A stretch of 62,517 nt of DNA from Stutzerimonas chloritidismutans AW-1. Lineage in GTDB: Bacteria > Pseudomonadota > Gammaproteobacteria > Pseudomonadales > Pseudomonadaceae. The notes beneath the pieces were generated by a model. That model worked only from the letters and a program-made list of their open reading frames with translations. It had not been told where the DNA came from and did no database searches. The first letter of the stretch is position 1. The number at the start of each line of letters is the position of its first letter. Both the position numbers and the translations under genes were made by a program. Below are positions 18,063 through 29,079 of this stretch, piece after piece. The stretch spans positions 1 through 62,517 of the forward strand of contig NZ_AOFQ01000060.1 of the NCBI RefSeq assembly GCF_000495915.1, in the 5' to 3' direction.

Positions 18063-18308
18063 TCAGGGCTTCAGCCCCAACAGATACAGCGCTTTGCCAA
18101 GCACCCTTACCGAATCGGCATGTTTGCCAGCCTGATGCAGCTGCTCGCCCTCAGCACGCAACTCACGAACTTGCTGCAGCGTAGCGGCATCCTTGGGCGG
18201 ATTGGTTTCGAGCTGCTCATCAATCTTGGCCATGTCCATGGGACAGTGCATCGCCAGCAGCGGCGTGCTGAACAGGACGGCAAGGGTAAAAGCTGTGAGG
18301 CGTCGCAT
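18063..18308 (-). CDS. Small secreted hypothetical protein
   Basis: 81 residues. The N-terminus has a signal peptide (RRLTAFTLAVLFSTPLLA) followed by MHCPMDMAKIDEQL, a short Cys/Met/His stretch that could bind a metal. The rest is helical and charged. I recognise homologues as uncharacterised pseudomonad proteins, but no function. Its stop abuts the stop of the PLDc_N gene. Confidence 0.65.
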   Translation of the reverse strand: MRRLTAFTLAVLFSTPLLAMHCPMDMAKIDEQLETNPPKDAATLQQVRELRAEGEQLHQAGKHADSVRVLGKALYLLGLKP

Positions 18309-18421
18309 GGCTGTTCTCCTCGCGCGAAAGGCGCTCTCGAAGTATAGATAGCCTTTACGGAGTCGCTCGTTGCCAAACTAATTGGCGTATCAAGATGCTT
18401 GGCTTTTAGCCGCGCAAAAGA

Positions 18422-18455
18422 AAAAGCCCCAAGCAACTAGTTGCTTGGGGCTTTT
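18422..18455 (-). terminator. Rho-independent terminator after the tRNA-Cys gene
   Basis: AAAAGCCCCAAGCAACTAGTTGCTTGGGGCTTTT is a perfect palindrome with a long stem and T/A tails on both sides. It lies six bases beyond the 3' end of tRNA-Cys, so it ends the gacA-uvrC-pgsA-tRNA transcript. Confidence 0.9.
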
Positions 18456-18460
18456 CAATA

Positions 18461-18534
18461 TGGAGGCCGATGTCGGAATCGAACCGGCGTACACGGATTT
18501 GCAATCCGCTGCATAACCACTCTGCCAACCGGCC
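18461..18534 (-). tRNA. tRNA-Cys(GCA)
   Basis: 74 bases with encoded CCA. The acceptor GGCCGGT pairs with ATCGGCC with one G-U pair. U73 is the discriminator expected for Cys. The anticodon is GCA. It lies between tRNA-Gly and a strong terminator. Confidence 0.96.
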
Positions 18535-18580
18535 TCAAAACGAAGGCGCCGCATTATTACTGCGGCGCGATCTTACAAAC

Positions 18581-18656
<76 letters not shown>

Positions 18657-18725
18657 GTTGTCTTGGTGACGGACGCCATTCTATACAATCGAATGCTGCC
18701 GTCAACCCCTTGATTAAAAAAGTTT

Positions 18726-19283
18726 TTATTTCTTTTCTGAGGTGCTCAGGTGCGGCCAGGCAGCCATCAGGTAATTGATCATCGACCAAAGCGTCAGCCC
18801 CGCCGCCACGATCAACAGCGCATAACCCAGCCCGACCCAGATTGTTGGCTGCGGCGGATTGGCCAGCAGGATCACCAGCGCGACCATCTGCGCAGCGGTC
18901 TTCCACTTGCCCAGGTTCGACACCGCCACCTGCGCGCGAGCGCCCAGCTCGGCCATCCATTCGCGCAAGGCCGAGACGACGATCTCCCGACCGATGATGA
19001 TTGCTGCCGGCAATGTCAGCCAGAGGTTCGAATGCTCTTCGACCAGCAACACCAGCGCTACAGCGACCATCAGCTTGTCGGCCACCGGATCGAGAAAGGC
19101 ACCGAACGGCGTGCTTTGCTCGAGACGGCGCGCCAGGTAGCCATCGAGCCAGTCGGTCAGCGCCGCAACGGTGAATACTGCACTCGCGGCCAGGTAGCTC
19201 CAGTAGAACGGGAGATAGAACAGCAGAATGAAGATGGGTATCAGCAGCACGCGTAGAACGGTGAGCAAGTTCGGGATATTCAT
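18726..19283 (-). CDS. pgsA: CDP-diacylglycerol-glycerol-3-phosphate 3-phosphatidyltransferase
   Basis: 185 residues from the ATG at 19283 ([11 protein letters not shown]). It has the CDP-alcohol phosphotransferase signature [13 protein letters not shown]...[10 protein letters not shown] with all the Asp residues, and several membrane helices. It makes phosphatidylglycerophosphate, the committed step to phosphatidylglycerol. It lies 33 bp after uvrC and upstream of the two tRNAs. Confidence 0.96.
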   Translation of the reverse strand: MNIPNLLTVLRVLLIPIFILLFYLPFYWSYLAASAVFTVAALTDWLDGYLARRLEQSTPFGAFLDPVADKLMVAVALVLLVEEHSNLWLTLPAAIIIGREIVVSALREWMAELGARAQVAVSNLGKWKTAAQMVALVILLANPPQPTIWVGLGYALLIVAAGLTLWSMINYLMAAWPHLSTSEKK

Positions 19284-19316
19284 CGGTACCACTGATCGGC
19301 GGAATTCGGGGACAGT

Positions 19317-21140
19317 TTACTCACTGTGCAGGGCGGCATAAATCGACTCGGCAAGCTTTTTACTGATGCCGGGAGCCTTGGCGATCTCGTCGAGGCTGGC
19401 TCTGCACAGTTCCTGAAGACCGCCGAAATGCGTAAGCAGTTCGCGACGGCGCTTCGGTCCGATGCCAGGGACACCTTCGAGCGTCGAGGTTCGCCGCGCT
19501 TTTCCGCGTCTGGCACGGTGGCCGGTAATGGCGAAACGGTGCGCCTCGTCGCGCACCTGCTGGATCAGGTGCAGCGCCGGCGAGTCTGCGGGAAGCGTGA
19601 ACTCGTGAGCCGCATCGTTGAGGTAAAGGGTTTCCAGCCCCGGCTTGCGCGTCACACCCTTGGCCACGCCGAGCAGGATCAGATCCGGCACGGCCAGTTC
19701 TTCGAGCACTTCACGCGCCATGTTCAGCTGGCCCTTGCCGCCATCGACCAGCAGGATGTCCGGTAGCTTGCCCTCGCCCTCCGCTGCCTTGCGGAAACGC
19801 CGGGACAGCGCCTGGTGCATCGCCGCATAGTCATCACCCGCGGTAACACCCTCGATGTTGTAGCGTCGATAGTCCGACTTCAGCGGTCCCTCCGGCCCGA
19901 AGACCACGCAGGACGCCACCGTCGCCTCGCCGCTGGAATGGCTGATGTCGAAGCATTCCAGGCGCATCGGCGGTTCGTCGAGTTCCAGCGCTTCGGCCAG
20001 CGCGTCGAACCGAGCGGACAGATGCTGACGATTGGCCAGGCGTGCAGCCATCGCCTGTTCCGCGTTGGTCAGCGCCAGCTGCTGCCAGCGCGCACGCGTG
20101 CCACGTACGCGATGGGTAATGGTCAGATCGAAGCTGCGCAGCTCGGCGATGGCACTGATCAGCGTCGGAAAGTCCTCGTGCACGGCGTTGACGATCAGCT
20201 CTCCCGGCAGATCGCGTTCGGCGGCTCCCAGGTAGTACTGCTCGAGAAACGCCTGCAGCACCTCGGCGACACTTTCCTCGATAGCCACCTGCGGGAAGAA
20301 ATTCTTGCTCCCCAGCACCCGGCCGCCACGCACGGTGATCAGGTGAACGCAGGCGCCGCCCGGGCTGACCACCGCGGCGACGATATCCACGTCGCCAGTA
20401 CCGCCCTCCATGCTCTGCTGATCCTGCACGCGACGCAGGATGCCGATCTGATCGCGAATCTCGGCGGCACGCTCGAAATCGAGGTTCATCGCCGCCTTTT
20501 CCATATTGCGTGACAGCTCTTCGGCCAGCGCATTGCTACGGCCTTCGAGGAACATGACCGAATGTCGTACGTCCTCGGCGTATTCCTCCGGCTCGACCAG
20601 ATTTACGCACGGCGCCTTGCAGCGCTTGATCTGGTACTGCAGGCAGGGACGTGTGCGGTTGCGGTAGTAGCTGTCTTCGCATTGGCGTACGAAGAAAGCC
20701 TTCTGCAGCAGGCTCAGGCTTTCGCGGATCGCGCCGGCGCTCGGATAGGGGCCGAAGTAGCGTCCCGGCTCCTTCTTCGCGCCCCGGTGAATACTCAGTC
20801 GTGGAAACTCACCGGCCGAGAGGAACACATAGGGATAGGACTTATCGTCCCGCAGCAGGATGTTGTAAGGCGGTCGCCATTGTTTGATCAGGGTCTGCTC
20901 GAGCAGCAGCGCCTCGGTCTCGTTGGCGGTGATGGTGGTTTCGACCTGAGCGATCTTGGCCACCAGTGCGGCGGTCTTCGGCGCCTGGCCCGTCTTGCGG
21001 AAATAGCTGGCCAGACGCTTCTTGAGATTCTTGGCCTTGCCGACGTAGAGCAGTTTGGCCTGTGCGTCGAACATGCGGTAGACGCCCGGCCGGCCGCTGC
21101 AGGCGGCCAGGAACGCCGATGGGTCGAAGGTTTCGCTCAT
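19317..21140 (-). CDS. uvrC: Excinuclease ABC subunit C
   Basis: 607 residues, normal length. The N-terminal GIY-YIG nuclease ([19 protein letters not shown]), the central UVR motif ([17 protein letters not shown]), the C-terminal RNase H-like nuclease region ([24 protein letters not shown]) and tandem helix-hairpin-helix ([15 protein letters not shown]) are all present. UvrC makes both incisions in nucleotide excision repair. Its start overlaps the gacA stop by one base, the classic gacA-uvrC pairing. Confidence 0.97.
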   Translation of the reverse strand: MSETFDPSAFLAACSGRPGVYRMFDAQAKLLYVGKAKNLKKRLASYFRKTGQAPKTAALVAKIAQVETTITANETEALLLEQTLIKQWRPPYNILLRDDKSYPYVFLSAGEFPRLSIHRGAKKEPGRYFGPYPSAGAIRESLSLLQKAFFVRQCEDSYYRNRTRPCLQYQIKRCKAPCVNLVEPEEYAEDVRHSVMFLEGRSNALAEELSRNMEKAAMNLDFERAAEIRDQIGILRRVQDQQSMEGGTGDVDIVAAVVSPGGACVHLITVRGGRVLGSKNFFPQVAIEESVAEVLQAFLEQYYLGAAERDLPGELIVNAVHEDFPTLISAIAELRSFDLTITHRVRGTRARWQQLALTNAEQAMAARLANRQHLSARFDALAEALELDEPPMRLECFDISHSSGEATVASCVVFGPEGPLKSDYRRYNIEGVTAGDDYAAMHQALSRRFRKAAEGEGKLPDILLVDGGKGQLNMAREVLEELAVPDLILLGVAKGVTRKPGLETLYLNDAAHEFTLPADSPALHLIQQVRDEAHRFAITGHRARRGKARRTSTLEGVPGIGPKRRRELLTHFGGLQELCRASLDEIAKAPGISKKLAESIYAALHSE

Positions 21141-21784
21141 CAGTTGACGGTGTCGACCATCCCGTGGCGAACCGCCAGCAGGGCAAGCTCGACATCACTG
21201 GTAATCGACAGCTTTTCGAAGATGCGATAACGATAGGTGTTGACTGTTTTCGGCGAGAGACAGAGCTTGTCGGAGATGCTCTGCACCTTCTGGCAGTTGG
21301 CGATCATCAATGCGATCTGGATTTCCCGCTCCGAGAGCAGATCGAATGGCGATTCGCTGAGCTGCGGCTGGAAGGATTTGAGCGCCAGTTGCTGGGCGAT
21401 CTGCGGGCTGATGTAGCGCTGACCACCGAATACCATGCGAATGGCCTGCACCATTTCTTCCAGCGCCGCACCTTTGGTCAGATAACCCGCCGCGCCAGCC
21501 TGCAGGAGGCGCGTCGGGAAAGGGTCTTCTTCACATATGGTCACAGCGATGACCTTCAGATCGGGGTAGCTGCGCAGCAGCTTGCGGGTCGCCTCGAGGC
21601 CACCGATGCCCGGCATCTTGACGTCCATCAGCACCACATCAGGCTTCAGTTCCCGCGCCTTGCGGATGGCGTCTTCGCCGGAATCCGCCTGGCCTATCAC
21701 CTGAAGACCGGAGATGTCCGCCAGCATGCGACTGATGCCCGTGCGAACCAGATCGTGGTCATCGACCACCAGCACCCTAATCAA
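21140..21784 (-). CDS. gacA: Response regulator GacA
   Basis: 214 residues. The receiver domain has acidic residues at VVDDHD and the phospho-acceptor Asp54 in [10 protein letters not shown]. The LuxR-type helix-turn-helix output is [19 protein letters not shown]...[16 protein letters not shown]. GacA with GacS activates the Rsm small RNAs that control secondary metabolism and biofilm in pseudomonads. The product is near identical to known GacA by eye. Confidence 0.96.
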   Translation of the reverse strand: MIRVLVVDDHDLVRTGISRMLADISGLQVIGQADSGEDAIRKARELKPDVVLMDVKMPGIGGLEATRKLLRSYPDLKVIAVTICEEDPFPTRLLQAGAAGYLTKGAALEEMVQAIRMVFGGQRYISPQIAQQLALKSFQPQLSESPFDLLSEREIQIALMIANCQKVQSISDKLCLSPKTVNTYRYRIFEKLSITSDVELALLAVRHGMVDTVN

Positions 21785-21943
21785 GCAGACACCTCATTGA
21801 CCGTACTAAAAGCTGGCTGGCTGCTCGCTTTTTCAGGAGCGAACTCTATCAAAAAAATCATCGGCCTGGCCGATCACGACGCAGGTAACTGATCGAGATC
21901 ATAACTCCATCGCCTCTGCCGACGAATTGCATGCTGAACGCCG

Positions 21944-22708
21944 ATGAACGGCCAAAGTCACAAACCAGATGGCCACTTCCCTGGATTTCCCATGCTTACC
22001 CTGATCGCCGCACTGGTGCTGACGGCCACTCACATGCTGGCTGGTAGACTGAGCAAACTCCACCAGTTACCGCGTAGCCGCTGGCTATCCGCGGCCGGCG
22101 GCGTCGCCGTTGCTTACGTCTTCGTCCACCTGCTCCCCGAGCTGGCCGACGGGCAGAGGGTGATGGAGGATAGCGGGTTCCACCCGCTGCGCTACCTGGA
22201 ACACCATGCCTATCTGCTGGCACTGGTCGGCCTGGTCTGCTTCTACGGGCTCGAGCGGCTGATCAAGCAGCACCGCGACGAGCGGCCTGAAGGCGCACCT
22301 TCCCACGCGGGCGTGTTCTGGCTGCACATAGGTGCGTTTGCCGGTTACAACGCACTGATCGGCCATATCCTCGCCAACCGTGATTCCGGCCAGGCGCTGG
22401 AACTGGTTTGGTACACCGTGGCCATGTCGCTGCACTTCATGGTCAACGATGTGGCCCTTCAGCATGATCACCAAGACCTGTTTGCCCGACGCGGCCGCTG
22501 GATCCTGGCGGGGTCAACCCTGATCGGCTGGGCGTTCGGCTCGGTCATCGAGCTCTCGGAGCTGGGTGTGTCGGCCGTAACCGCCTTCATCGCCGGCGCG
22601 ATCATCCTCAACGTCCTGAAGGAGGAGCTGCCGACGGAAAGGAACAGCCGATTCGGTGCATTCCTGCTCGGGTCGCTCGGCTACTCCTTCCTCCTATTGT
22701 TGATGTAG
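21944..22708 (+). CDS. ZIP-like multi-helix membrane protein
   Basis: 254 residues if the ATG at 21944 is used; the ATG at 21992 (MLTLIAALVLTATHML) begins the first membrane helix and may be the real start, and neither has a clear ribosome site. About eight helices are seen. AAGGVAVAYVFVHLLPEL and SLHFMVNDVALQHDH carry His, Asp and Glu residues reminiscent of ZIP divalent-metal transporters, but the match is distant. It is convergent with cusA (7 bp gap). Function is unproven. Confidence 0.55.
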   Translation: MNGQSHKPDGHFPGFPMLTLIAALVLTATHMLAGRLSKLHQLPRSRWLSAAGGVAVAYVFVHLLPELADGQRVMEDSGFHPLRYLEHHAYLLALVGLVCFYGLERLIKQHRDERPEGAPSHAGVFWLHIGAFAGYNALIGHILANRDSGQALELVWYTVAMSLHFMVNDVALQHDHQDLFARRGRWILAGSTLIGWAFGSVIELSELGVSAVTAFIAGAIILNVLKEELPTERNSRFGAFLLGSLGYSFLLLLM

Positions 22709-22714
22709 CCGAGC

Positions 22715-25700
22715 CTACCGCGCCTGTGTTCCTCTCCTGGGCCTGCGCATCAAACGATAGGCGGCCGGGATCACGAACAGCGACAGCAGCGGCGCACTCA
22801 GCATGCCGCCGACCATCGGCGCTGCGATGCGGCTCATGATTTCGCTGCCGGTGCCCGCCCCCAGCAGGATCGGCAACAGGCCGGCGACAATCACCGCCAC
22901 GGTCATCGCCTTCGGGCGTACCCGCTGCACCGCGCCTTCGCGGATTGCATCGCACAGCGCGGCCTCGCCGCTCAGCCCGTCGCGCTGCTGTTCGGCCCAG
23001 GCGTTTTTCAGATACAGCAGCATGATCACACCGAACTCCGCAGCGACCCCCGCCAGCGCGATGAAACCGACACCGGTGGCCACCGACAGGTTGTAGCCCA
23101 TCAGATAGAGGAACCAGACGCCGCCAGTCAGCGCGAACGGCAGGGTCAGCATGATCAGCACGGCCTCGTCCAGCCGGCCGAACGTCAGGTAGAGGAGGAA
23201 GAAAATGATCAGCAACGTCGCGGGCACCACCAGCTTGAGGCGCTCGTTGGCGCGCTCGAGAAACTCGAACTGGCCCGAGTAAGCCAGGCTCATGCCGGGC
23301 AGCAGGCTGACTTCGGTGCTGACCGCATCGCGCAGATCGGCAACGACCGAAGCGATATCCCGGCCGCGCACGTCGACGTATACCCATCCCGCCAGCCGCG
23401 CATTCTCGCTGCGCAGCATCGGCGGGCCGTCGCTTATGCGCACTCGCGCCACGCTGCCGAGGGTGATCTGGCTGCCCTGCGGCGTGAGGATCGGCAGCTG
23501 CTCCACCCGCTGGGGAGTATCGCGCCATTCGCGGGGATAGCGAACGCTGATCGGGTAGCGCGCCAGGCCCTCGATGGTCTCACCTACGGTCTCGCCCCCG
23601 ATGGCGCTGGAGACGATTGACTGCACGTCGGCGATGTTCAGCCCGTAGCGGGCGGCGTCCCGACGATCGATATCGATATCGACGTAGCGCCCGCCGACCA
23701 GGCGCTCGGCCAGCGCCGAACTGACACCCGGCACCTTTCTGGCAACGGCCTCCACTTGCTGGCTGACACGGTCGATCTCCTCCAGGTTGGCGCCGGCGAT
23801 CTTCACCCCGATCGGGCTCTTGATGCCGGTGGCGAGCATGTCGATGCGATTGCGTATCGGCGGAATCCAGATATTGGTCAGGCCTGGCACCTGCACTGCC
23901 CGGTCCAGCTCGTCGATCAGCTTCTCAGGGGTCATGCCGGCGCGCCACTGCTCTCGCGGCTTGAAGCGGATGGTGGTCTCGAACATCTCCAGCGGCGCCG
24001 GATCGGTCGCCGACTCGGCGCGGCCGGCCTTGCCGAACACGGTTTCGACTTCCGGAACCGTGCGGATCATGCGGTCAGTCTGTTGCAACAGCTGCGCGGC
24101 TTTCTGCGCTGACAGCCCCGGCAGCGCCGAAGGCATATAGAGCAGATCACCCTCGTCCATCGGTGGCAGGAACTCCCCGCCCAAGCGTGACATCGGCCAC
24201 AGCGTGGTAGCCAGGATCAACACGGCTACGCCAATGGTCATTTTCGGGTGATCCAGCACCGCATCCAGCGCAGGGCGGTAGACCCGTATCAACCCGCGGT
24301 TGAGCGGATTGCGCGACTCGTCCGGCAGCTTGCCGCGAATCCAGTAGCCCATCAGCACCGGCACAAGGGTCACCGAAAGCCCCGCCGCTGCGGCCATGGC
24401 ATAGGTCTTGGTAAAGGCCAGCGGGCCGAACAAACGGCCTTCCTGCGCTTCGAGGGTGAACACCGGAATGAACGACAGGGTGATGATCAGCAGGCAGAAG
24501 AACAGCGCCGGGCCGACCTCCTGCGCTGCGCTGGTCATGACCTGCCAGTGCTCCTCACCCTCCAGTGTCTTGCCGGGATTGGCGTGGCGCCAGGCCTCGG
24601 CCTTCTTGTGCGCTTTCTCGATCATCACCACCGCCGCGTCGACCATCGCACCGATGGCGATGGCAATACCGCCCAGCGACATGATGTTGGCGTTGATGCC
24701 CTGATAACGCATCACGGCGAAGGCGATCAATATGCCGATGGGCAGCGAGACGATCGCCACCAGCGAAGAGCGCAGGTGCCAGAGGAAGATGCCGCACACC
24801 AGTGCGACGACGACGAATTCCTCCAGCAGCTTGAAGCTGAGGTTCTCCACCGCGCGGTCGATCAGCTCGCTGCGGTCGTAGGTGGTGACGATTTCGACAC
24901 CCTCGGGCAGGCTGCTTTTCAGCTCTTCGAGCTTGGCGTGCACGGCGGCCAGGGTTTCCCGCGCGTTCTTGCCGCTGCGCAGGATCACCACCCCGCCGAC
25001 CGTTTCCCCATCCCCGTCGAGCTCTGCGATGCCCCGACGCATTTCCGGGCCGAGCTGGATATGCGCCACATCGCCCAGCGTGACCGGCACGCCCCTGGCG
25101 CTCAGCTGCAGTGGAATCTGGCGAAAATCCTCGAGCGTCTGCAGGTAGCCGGAGGCGCGGACCATGTATTCGGTTTCGGCCAATTCGAGTACTGCGCCGC
25201 CAGTTTCCTGGTTGGCCATGCCGATGGCCTCGATGACCTCGGCCTGAGTGACGGCAAGGCTGGCCATCTTCAGTGGATCGAGCACGACCTGATACTGCTT
25301 GACCATGCCACCGATGGTCGCCACCTCGGCCACGTTGGGCAGCGTGATGAGTTCGTATTTGAGGAACCAGTCCTGCAGACTGCGTAGTTGCGCGAGATCG
25401 TGCGTGCCGCTGCGGTCGACCAACGCGTACTGATAGATCCAGCCGACCCCGGTAGCGTCCGGCCCGAGAGATGGCTTGGCGCTGGCGGGCAGCCGGATCT
25501 GCACCTGACTCAGGTACTCCAGCACCCGCGAACGCGCCCAGTAGAGATCGGTACCGTCCTCGAACAGCACATAGACGAAGCTGTCGCCGAAGAACGAATA
25601 GCCGCGCACCGTCTTTGCTCCAGGCACCGAAAGCATGGTGGTGGTCAGTGGATAGGTCACCTGGTTCTCGACGATCTGCGGCGCCTGCCCCGGATAGGGC

Positions 25701-25852
25701 GTGCGGATGATCACCTGCACGTCCGACAGGTCAGGCAGCGCGTCGATCGGCGTGGTACGCACTGCCCAGATGCCCACGGCAGTCATCAGCAATGTCGCCA
25801 TCAGCACAACGAACCGATTGAGGACGGACCAGCGAATCAGCGCGGCGATCAT
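22715..25852 (-). CDS. cusA: CusA-type copper/silver RND efflux pump
   Basis: 1,045 residues, normal for heavy-metal RND pumps. It opens with the family start ([33 protein letters not shown] [11 protein letters not shown]). The three methionines of the CusA copper path seem kept, in [22 protein letters not shown] and [15 protein letters not shown], which favours monovalent Cu/Ag over Zn/Co. Transmembrane helix 4 reads [16 protein letters not shown]. It is the last gene of cusCBA and overlaps cusB by four bases. Confidence 0.93.
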   Translation of the reverse strand: MIAALIRWSVLNRFVVLMATLLMTAVGIWAVRTTPIDALPDLSDVQVIIRTPYPGQAPQIVENQVTYPLTTTMLSVPGAKTVRGYSFFGDSFVYVLFEDGTDLYWARSRVLEYLSQVQIRLPASAKPSLGPDATGVGWIYQYALVDRSGTHDLAQLRSLQDWFLKYELITLPNVAEVATIGGMVKQYQVVLDPLKMASLAVTQAEVIEAIGMANQETGGAVLELAETEYMVRASGYLQTLEDFRQIPLQLSARGVPVTLGDVAHIQLGPEMRRGIAELDGDGETVGGVVILRSGKNARETLAAVHAKLEELKSSLPEGVEIVTTYDRSELIDRAVENLSFKLLEEFVVVALVCGIFLWHLRSSLVAIVSLPIGILIAFAVMRYQGINANIMSLGGIAIAIGAMVDAAVVMIEKAHKKAEAWRHANPGKTLEGEEHWQVMTSAAQEVGPALFFCLLIITLSFIPVFTLEAQEGRLFGPLAFTKTYAMAAAAGLSVTLVPVLMGYWIRGKLPDESRNPLNRGLIRVYRPALDAVLDHPKMTIGVAVLILATTLWPMSRLGGEFLPPMDEGDLLYMPSALPGLSAQKAAQLLQQTDRMIRTVPEVETVFGKAGRAESATDPAPLEMFETTIRFKPREQWRAGMTPEKLIDELDRAVQVPGLTNIWIPPIRNRIDMLATGIKSPIGVKIAGANLEEIDRVSQQVEAVARKVPGVSSALAERLVGGRYVDIDIDRRDAARYGLNIADVQSIVSSAIGGETVGETIEGLARYPISVRYPREWRDTPQRVEQLPILTPQGSQITLGSVARVRISDGPPMLRSENARLAGWVYVDVRGRDIASVVADLRDAVSTEVSLLPGMSLAYSGQFEFLERANERLKLVVPATLLIIFFLLYLTFGRLDEAVLIMLTLPFALTGGVWFLYLMGYNLSVATGVGFIALAGVAAEFGVIMLLYLKNAWAEQQRDGLSGEAALCDAIREGAVQRVRPKAMTVAVIVAGLLPILLGAGTGSEIMSRIAAPMVGGMLSAPLLSLFVIPAAYRLMRRPRRGTQAR

Positions 25853-27342
25853 GGCTGCTTCTCCAGCGGCTGAATTCGCTCGACCAGCAGGCCTGCATCG
25901 GTTTCCCGAACGGCGAAACGGACCCGGTCTTCGACCTCGATATCCTGCAGCAATGCCGCATCGGCGACCGCGAACGCCATGGTCATGCCGGGCATGCCAA
26001 GCGTGTGGAACGGGCCGTGTGCGATCTTCACGCGGGCATCGGCGAGTGCCATGACGCGGCCTTCGGATTCATGCAGCGTCGGTGCCGGCTGTGCATGGCC
26101 ATGGTCGTGGTCGTGCTGCACATCACTGGTCGCGGGCGTCGCGACGATGCCGCGCAGGCTGGCTTCGGAGTCCAGCAGGAACTGGCCGGACGCAACCACC
26201 TGCTGACCTTCCTCCAGGCCGCGGAGGATGACAGTCTGGCTGCCGCTCTCCCGCCCGGTCTCGACTTCCACCGGGCGATAGCGGCCGCCGGGCTCGGCCA
26301 GCATCACCAGGCTGCGACGCCCGGTTCGAATGACCGCCTCGCCGGGAATCAGCAGAACCGACGCATCGTCGCCACCGGCCAGGCTGGCCTGAGCCGTCAG
26401 CCCCGGCCGCAGCAGTCCGTCCGGATTGGGCAGCTCTACCCGCACACGCAGGGTACGGCTTGCAGCATTGGCTTCCGGCAGCACCGCGGTGATCTCACCC
26501 TCGATGAGCTGGCCCGGCAGCGCCGGCAGCCGCGCAGTGGCGCGCTGGCCGACGCGGATACCCTGGCTCTGCGCCTCTGGCACCGCCACTTCCAGCCAGA
26601 CGCTGTCCAGCCCATTGATCCGCGCGAGCGGCGCACCGGCCGCAAGCGTCATCCCTTCGCGAACATCCAGCTCCTGCAGTACGCCGCCGATCGGGGTGGA
26701 AATGGTAATGGACGCGTTGACCTTGCCACTGCGCTCGAGCTGGCTGATGGTCGATGCCGGCATGCCGGCCAGACGCAGGCGCTGCCGTGCGGCCGCCAGC
26801 AGCGCTGGTTCGCCGATTCGCCGCAGGGCCAGGTATTCCTCCTGAGCGGCCGACCACTCGGGAATCAGCAGGTCGGCCAGCGCTGCGCCCTTGTCCAGCA
26901 CATCGCCTGGCGCATGCCGATAGACGCGCTCGACGAACCCGCCGGCTCGAGCCTGAACCAGCGCGACATCACGCGCGTTGTATTCGAGCAAGCCGACCGC
27001 TTCGGTCACATTCACCAGCTGTCCGCGGCTGACGGTTGCCAGGCGAATACCAAGGTTCTGCGTGATACCGGCATCAATACTGATGGTGGCGGCATCGCCG
27101 CCCTCATTGACGTAGCGCGGCACCAGGTCCATATCCATGAACGGTGACTTGCCGGGCTTTTCGAAACGGTGCTGCGGCACCATCGGGTCGTACCAGTACA
27201 GCACCTGGGCGTCACTCTCGACCGCGGATGCGACTGGTTCGGACACCTGGTCATCAGAGCTGGCCAGCCAGTAGCCGGCACCCGCGCCGATCAGCGCCGT
27301 CACCCCGGCCAGGGTGACGCTTGCGAGAACATTCCGGCTCAT
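25849..27342 (-). CDS. cusB: CusB-type membrane fusion protein with C-terminal CusF domain
   Basis: 497 residues. It has an N-terminal membrane anchor, then a heavy-metal-binding segment ([27 protein letters not shown]), then lipoyl/barrel adaptor domains ([20 protein letters not shown]). The last about 85 residues after a His-rich linker ([12 protein letters not shown]) form a CusF domain with [16 protein letters not shown], supplying the His and two Met ligands for Cu(I)/Ag(I). So adaptor and metallochaperone are one chain. It overlaps both neighbours by ATGA. Confidence 0.93.
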   Translation of the reverse strand: MSRNVLASVTLAGVTALIGAGAGYWLASSDDQVSEPVASAVESDAQVLYWYDPMVPQHRFEKPGKSPFMDMDLVPRYVNEGGDAATISIDAGITQNLGIRLATVSRGQLVNVTEAVGLLEYNARDVALVQARAGGFVERVYRHAPGDVLDKGAALADLLIPEWSAAQEEYLALRRIGEPALLAAARQRLRLAGMPASTISQLERSGKVNASITISTPIGGVLQELDVREGMTLAAGAPLARINGLDSVWLEVAVPEAQSQGIRVGQRATARLPALPGQLIEGEITAVLPEANAASRTLRVRVELPNPDGLLRPGLTAQASLAGGDDASVLLIPGEAVIRTGRRSLVMLAEPGGRYRPVEVETGRESGSQTVILRGLEEGQQVVASGQFLLDSEASLRGIVATPATSDVQHDHDHGHAQPAPTLHESEGRVMALADARVKIAHGPFHTLGMPGMTMAFAVADAALLQDIEVEDRVRFAVRETDAGLLVERIQPLEKQP

Positions 27343-28592
27343 TTGGCTTCTCCGTAAGCGAAGTGCAGGCGCGCAGCCGCGATGGCTACCAGACCCTGCA
27401 GGTCGATGTGTTCAAGGCGGGTCTCGATCAGCTCGTTGCGCGCTGTCAGCACCGCTTTCAATTCGCTGGTCCCGGCGCGATAGCCGGCCATCGCCAGCGC
27501 CACCTTTTCCTCTCCCAGCGGCAGCAGCACCTCTGCGTTGCGTTCAAGTGCGCGCTGCAAGCGATCCAGCTCGGCCAGCTCGACGTCCATCCGCTCAACG
27601 AACTCGCGCGTGATGGCTTCGCGCTCGGCTTCCAGTTGTTCAAGCTCGGCGTAGCGGGCGGCGATCCGCGGGTTCTGCCGCGAGCGCTGGAACACCGGCA
27701 GGTCGAAACTGAATTGCAGATTGACCATGTCGCCATACTCGCGACCGCGCTTGAGGTAGCTGACCTCCCAGCTCCAGTCGACCTGTTTCTCGGCGGTCGC
27801 CTCACGGATGCGTGCCTGCGCCACTTGGGTCAGCGGCGCATAGGCGGTCAGTTGCGGGTGCTGGCCGACCCGCTGCGCCAGTTGTTCATGGGCAATGGCC
27901 CAGCGCGGCGGTTCGCCGAGCAGCGGTTGATTGCCATCGCTGCCGACCCAACGCACCAGCGCCGCGCGTGCCTGGCGGCGCTGCTGCTCCAGTTCGTCCT
28001 GGCGATCAGCCAATAACGCTGCCTGTTGCTTCGCCGCGACGCTGTCGGTCAACTGCCCTCGCCCGCCGGCGATACGCGCCCGAATTGCTTCGGCGAGCAG
28101 GCGGTTCTCCTCGAACAACTGGTTGAACAGCTGGATCTTGCGTTCCACCGCGTGGGTGGCGATCCACGCCTGGGCAGTCGCCAGACGCACCCTGAGGGTT
28201 TCCACCTCGCGCGAGGCACCTGCGCGCTGGACAGACGCCTGTGCCGCATCGCGGCGTGCCTTGCGCTTGTCGCGGTTCGGAACTTCCTGCATCAGGCCGA
28301 CCATGCGCATGGTCATGCCGTCTTCATCGAGGCTCCAGCGCTCGGCACCCTCAATCGGCACGTTCTGCAGGCCCAGCAGCAGTTTCGGGTCGGGCAGCTC
28401 GCCCGCAGCGATGGCTTCGCTACGCGCGGCTTGCAGCCTGAAAGCCTCGGCACGTAGCGACGGCGCCTGCTGTTGCGCAAGGCTCAGGGCATCGTCGAAT
28501 GTCAGCCCGGTGGCTGCGCCGGGCAGGCCGAACGCGGCGACAAACACCACGCCCGCGAACGGCCGGTATTTCCCTATCAATCGGGAGATCAT
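27339..28592 (-). CDS. cusC: CusC-type outer-membrane efflux protein (TolC family)
   Basis: 417 residues from the ATG at 28592, preceded by GAGGAA; an upstream in-frame ATG at 28631 lacks a ribosome site. The signal region (GVVFVAAFGLPGAATG) is followed by two TolC-type repeats rich in long helices (ALSLAQQQAPSLRAEAF; AELEQLEAEREAITREF). I see no clear lipobox. It forms the outer channel of the Cus pump and heads the operon. Confidence 0.88.
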   Translation of the reverse strand: MISRLIGKYRPFAGVVFVAAFGLPGAATGLTFDDALSLAQQQAPSLRAEAFRLQAARSEAIAAGELPDPKLLLGLQNVPIEGAERWSLDEDGMTMRMVGLMQEVPNRDKRKARRDAAQASVQRAGASREVETLRVRLATAQAWIATHAVERKIQLFNQLFEENRLLAEAIRARIAGGRGQLTDSVAAKQQAALLADRQDELEQQRRQARAALVRWVGSDGNQPLLGEPPRWAIAHEQLAQRVGQHPQLTAYAPLTQVAQARIREATAEKQVDWSWEVSYLKRGREYGDMVNLQFSFDLPVFQRSRQNPRIAARYAELEQLEAEREAITREFVERMDVELAELDRLQRALERNAEVLLPLGEEKVALAMAGYRAGTSELKAVLTARNELIETRLEHIDLQGLVAIAAARLHFAYGEAK

Positions 28593-28683
28593 GGATTGGA
28601 TTCCTCGGTTTCCTGCATACCGCAACGGCATGCCTACAGCGCCTCAACGCATGAGCGTGGGGCGAGTCAGGTCAGCGATGGAA

Positions 28684-29028
28684 TCAGTAGCGCGGAGGAC
28701 GCCAGACGTCGGCGTTGGAGCGGGCGGGAAAGAACTCGGGGTAATGAACTGCGAGTTGCGGCAGCGAGGCGGTCAGATGCGGCTGCGCTATGCCCGCCTG
28801 CAACATGCTGCCGGTCTTGCACTGGTGGCCGCTTTCACACAGTGGATTGCCCTCGTGCGAATGCGCATCCTCGTCCTGACCTTCAGCCTGGTGTGCGAGA
28901 TGCCCCGAGCTCTCCATGTCGCTTTGCATCTGGCACGGTTCTGCGCTCTGTTCGAGCGCAGCCATGCTGCTCACGGGGAGCGCGAGGCTGATCAACAGGA
29001 CGAGTAGCAGACGCAGATGGGTTTTCAT
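28684..29028 (-). CDS. Periplasmic Cys/His/Met-rich small protein by the cus operon
   Basis: 114 residues. A signal peptide (RLLLVLLISLALPVSSMA) is followed by a mature part with scattered Cys, Met and His (CQMQSDMESSGHLAHQAEG, DAHSHEGNPLCESGHQCK), suitable for metal binding. It lies 91 bp before cusC in the same direction, so it probably belongs to the copper response. I do not recognise a named family. Its start is 72 bp from the beginning of the hexanucleotide tract. Confidence 0.7.
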   Translation of the reverse strand: MKTHLRLLLVLLISLALPVSSMAALEQSAEPCQMQSDMESSGHLAHQAEGQDEDAHSHEGNPLCESGHQCKTGSMLQAGIAQPHLTASLPQLAVHYPEFFPARSNADVWRPPRY

Positions 29029-29079
29029 GGCAAGGAGTCTAGCCGAGCCGGCGCCCGGTAAAACTTGATCCAGATCGTG

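Noticed and set aside
24248..25387. 379-residue plus-strand ORF antisense to cusA
   Set aside because: It is a shadow of a high-GC gene, with His/Arg/Gln-rich composition and no family features. CusA on the other strand is unambiguous.
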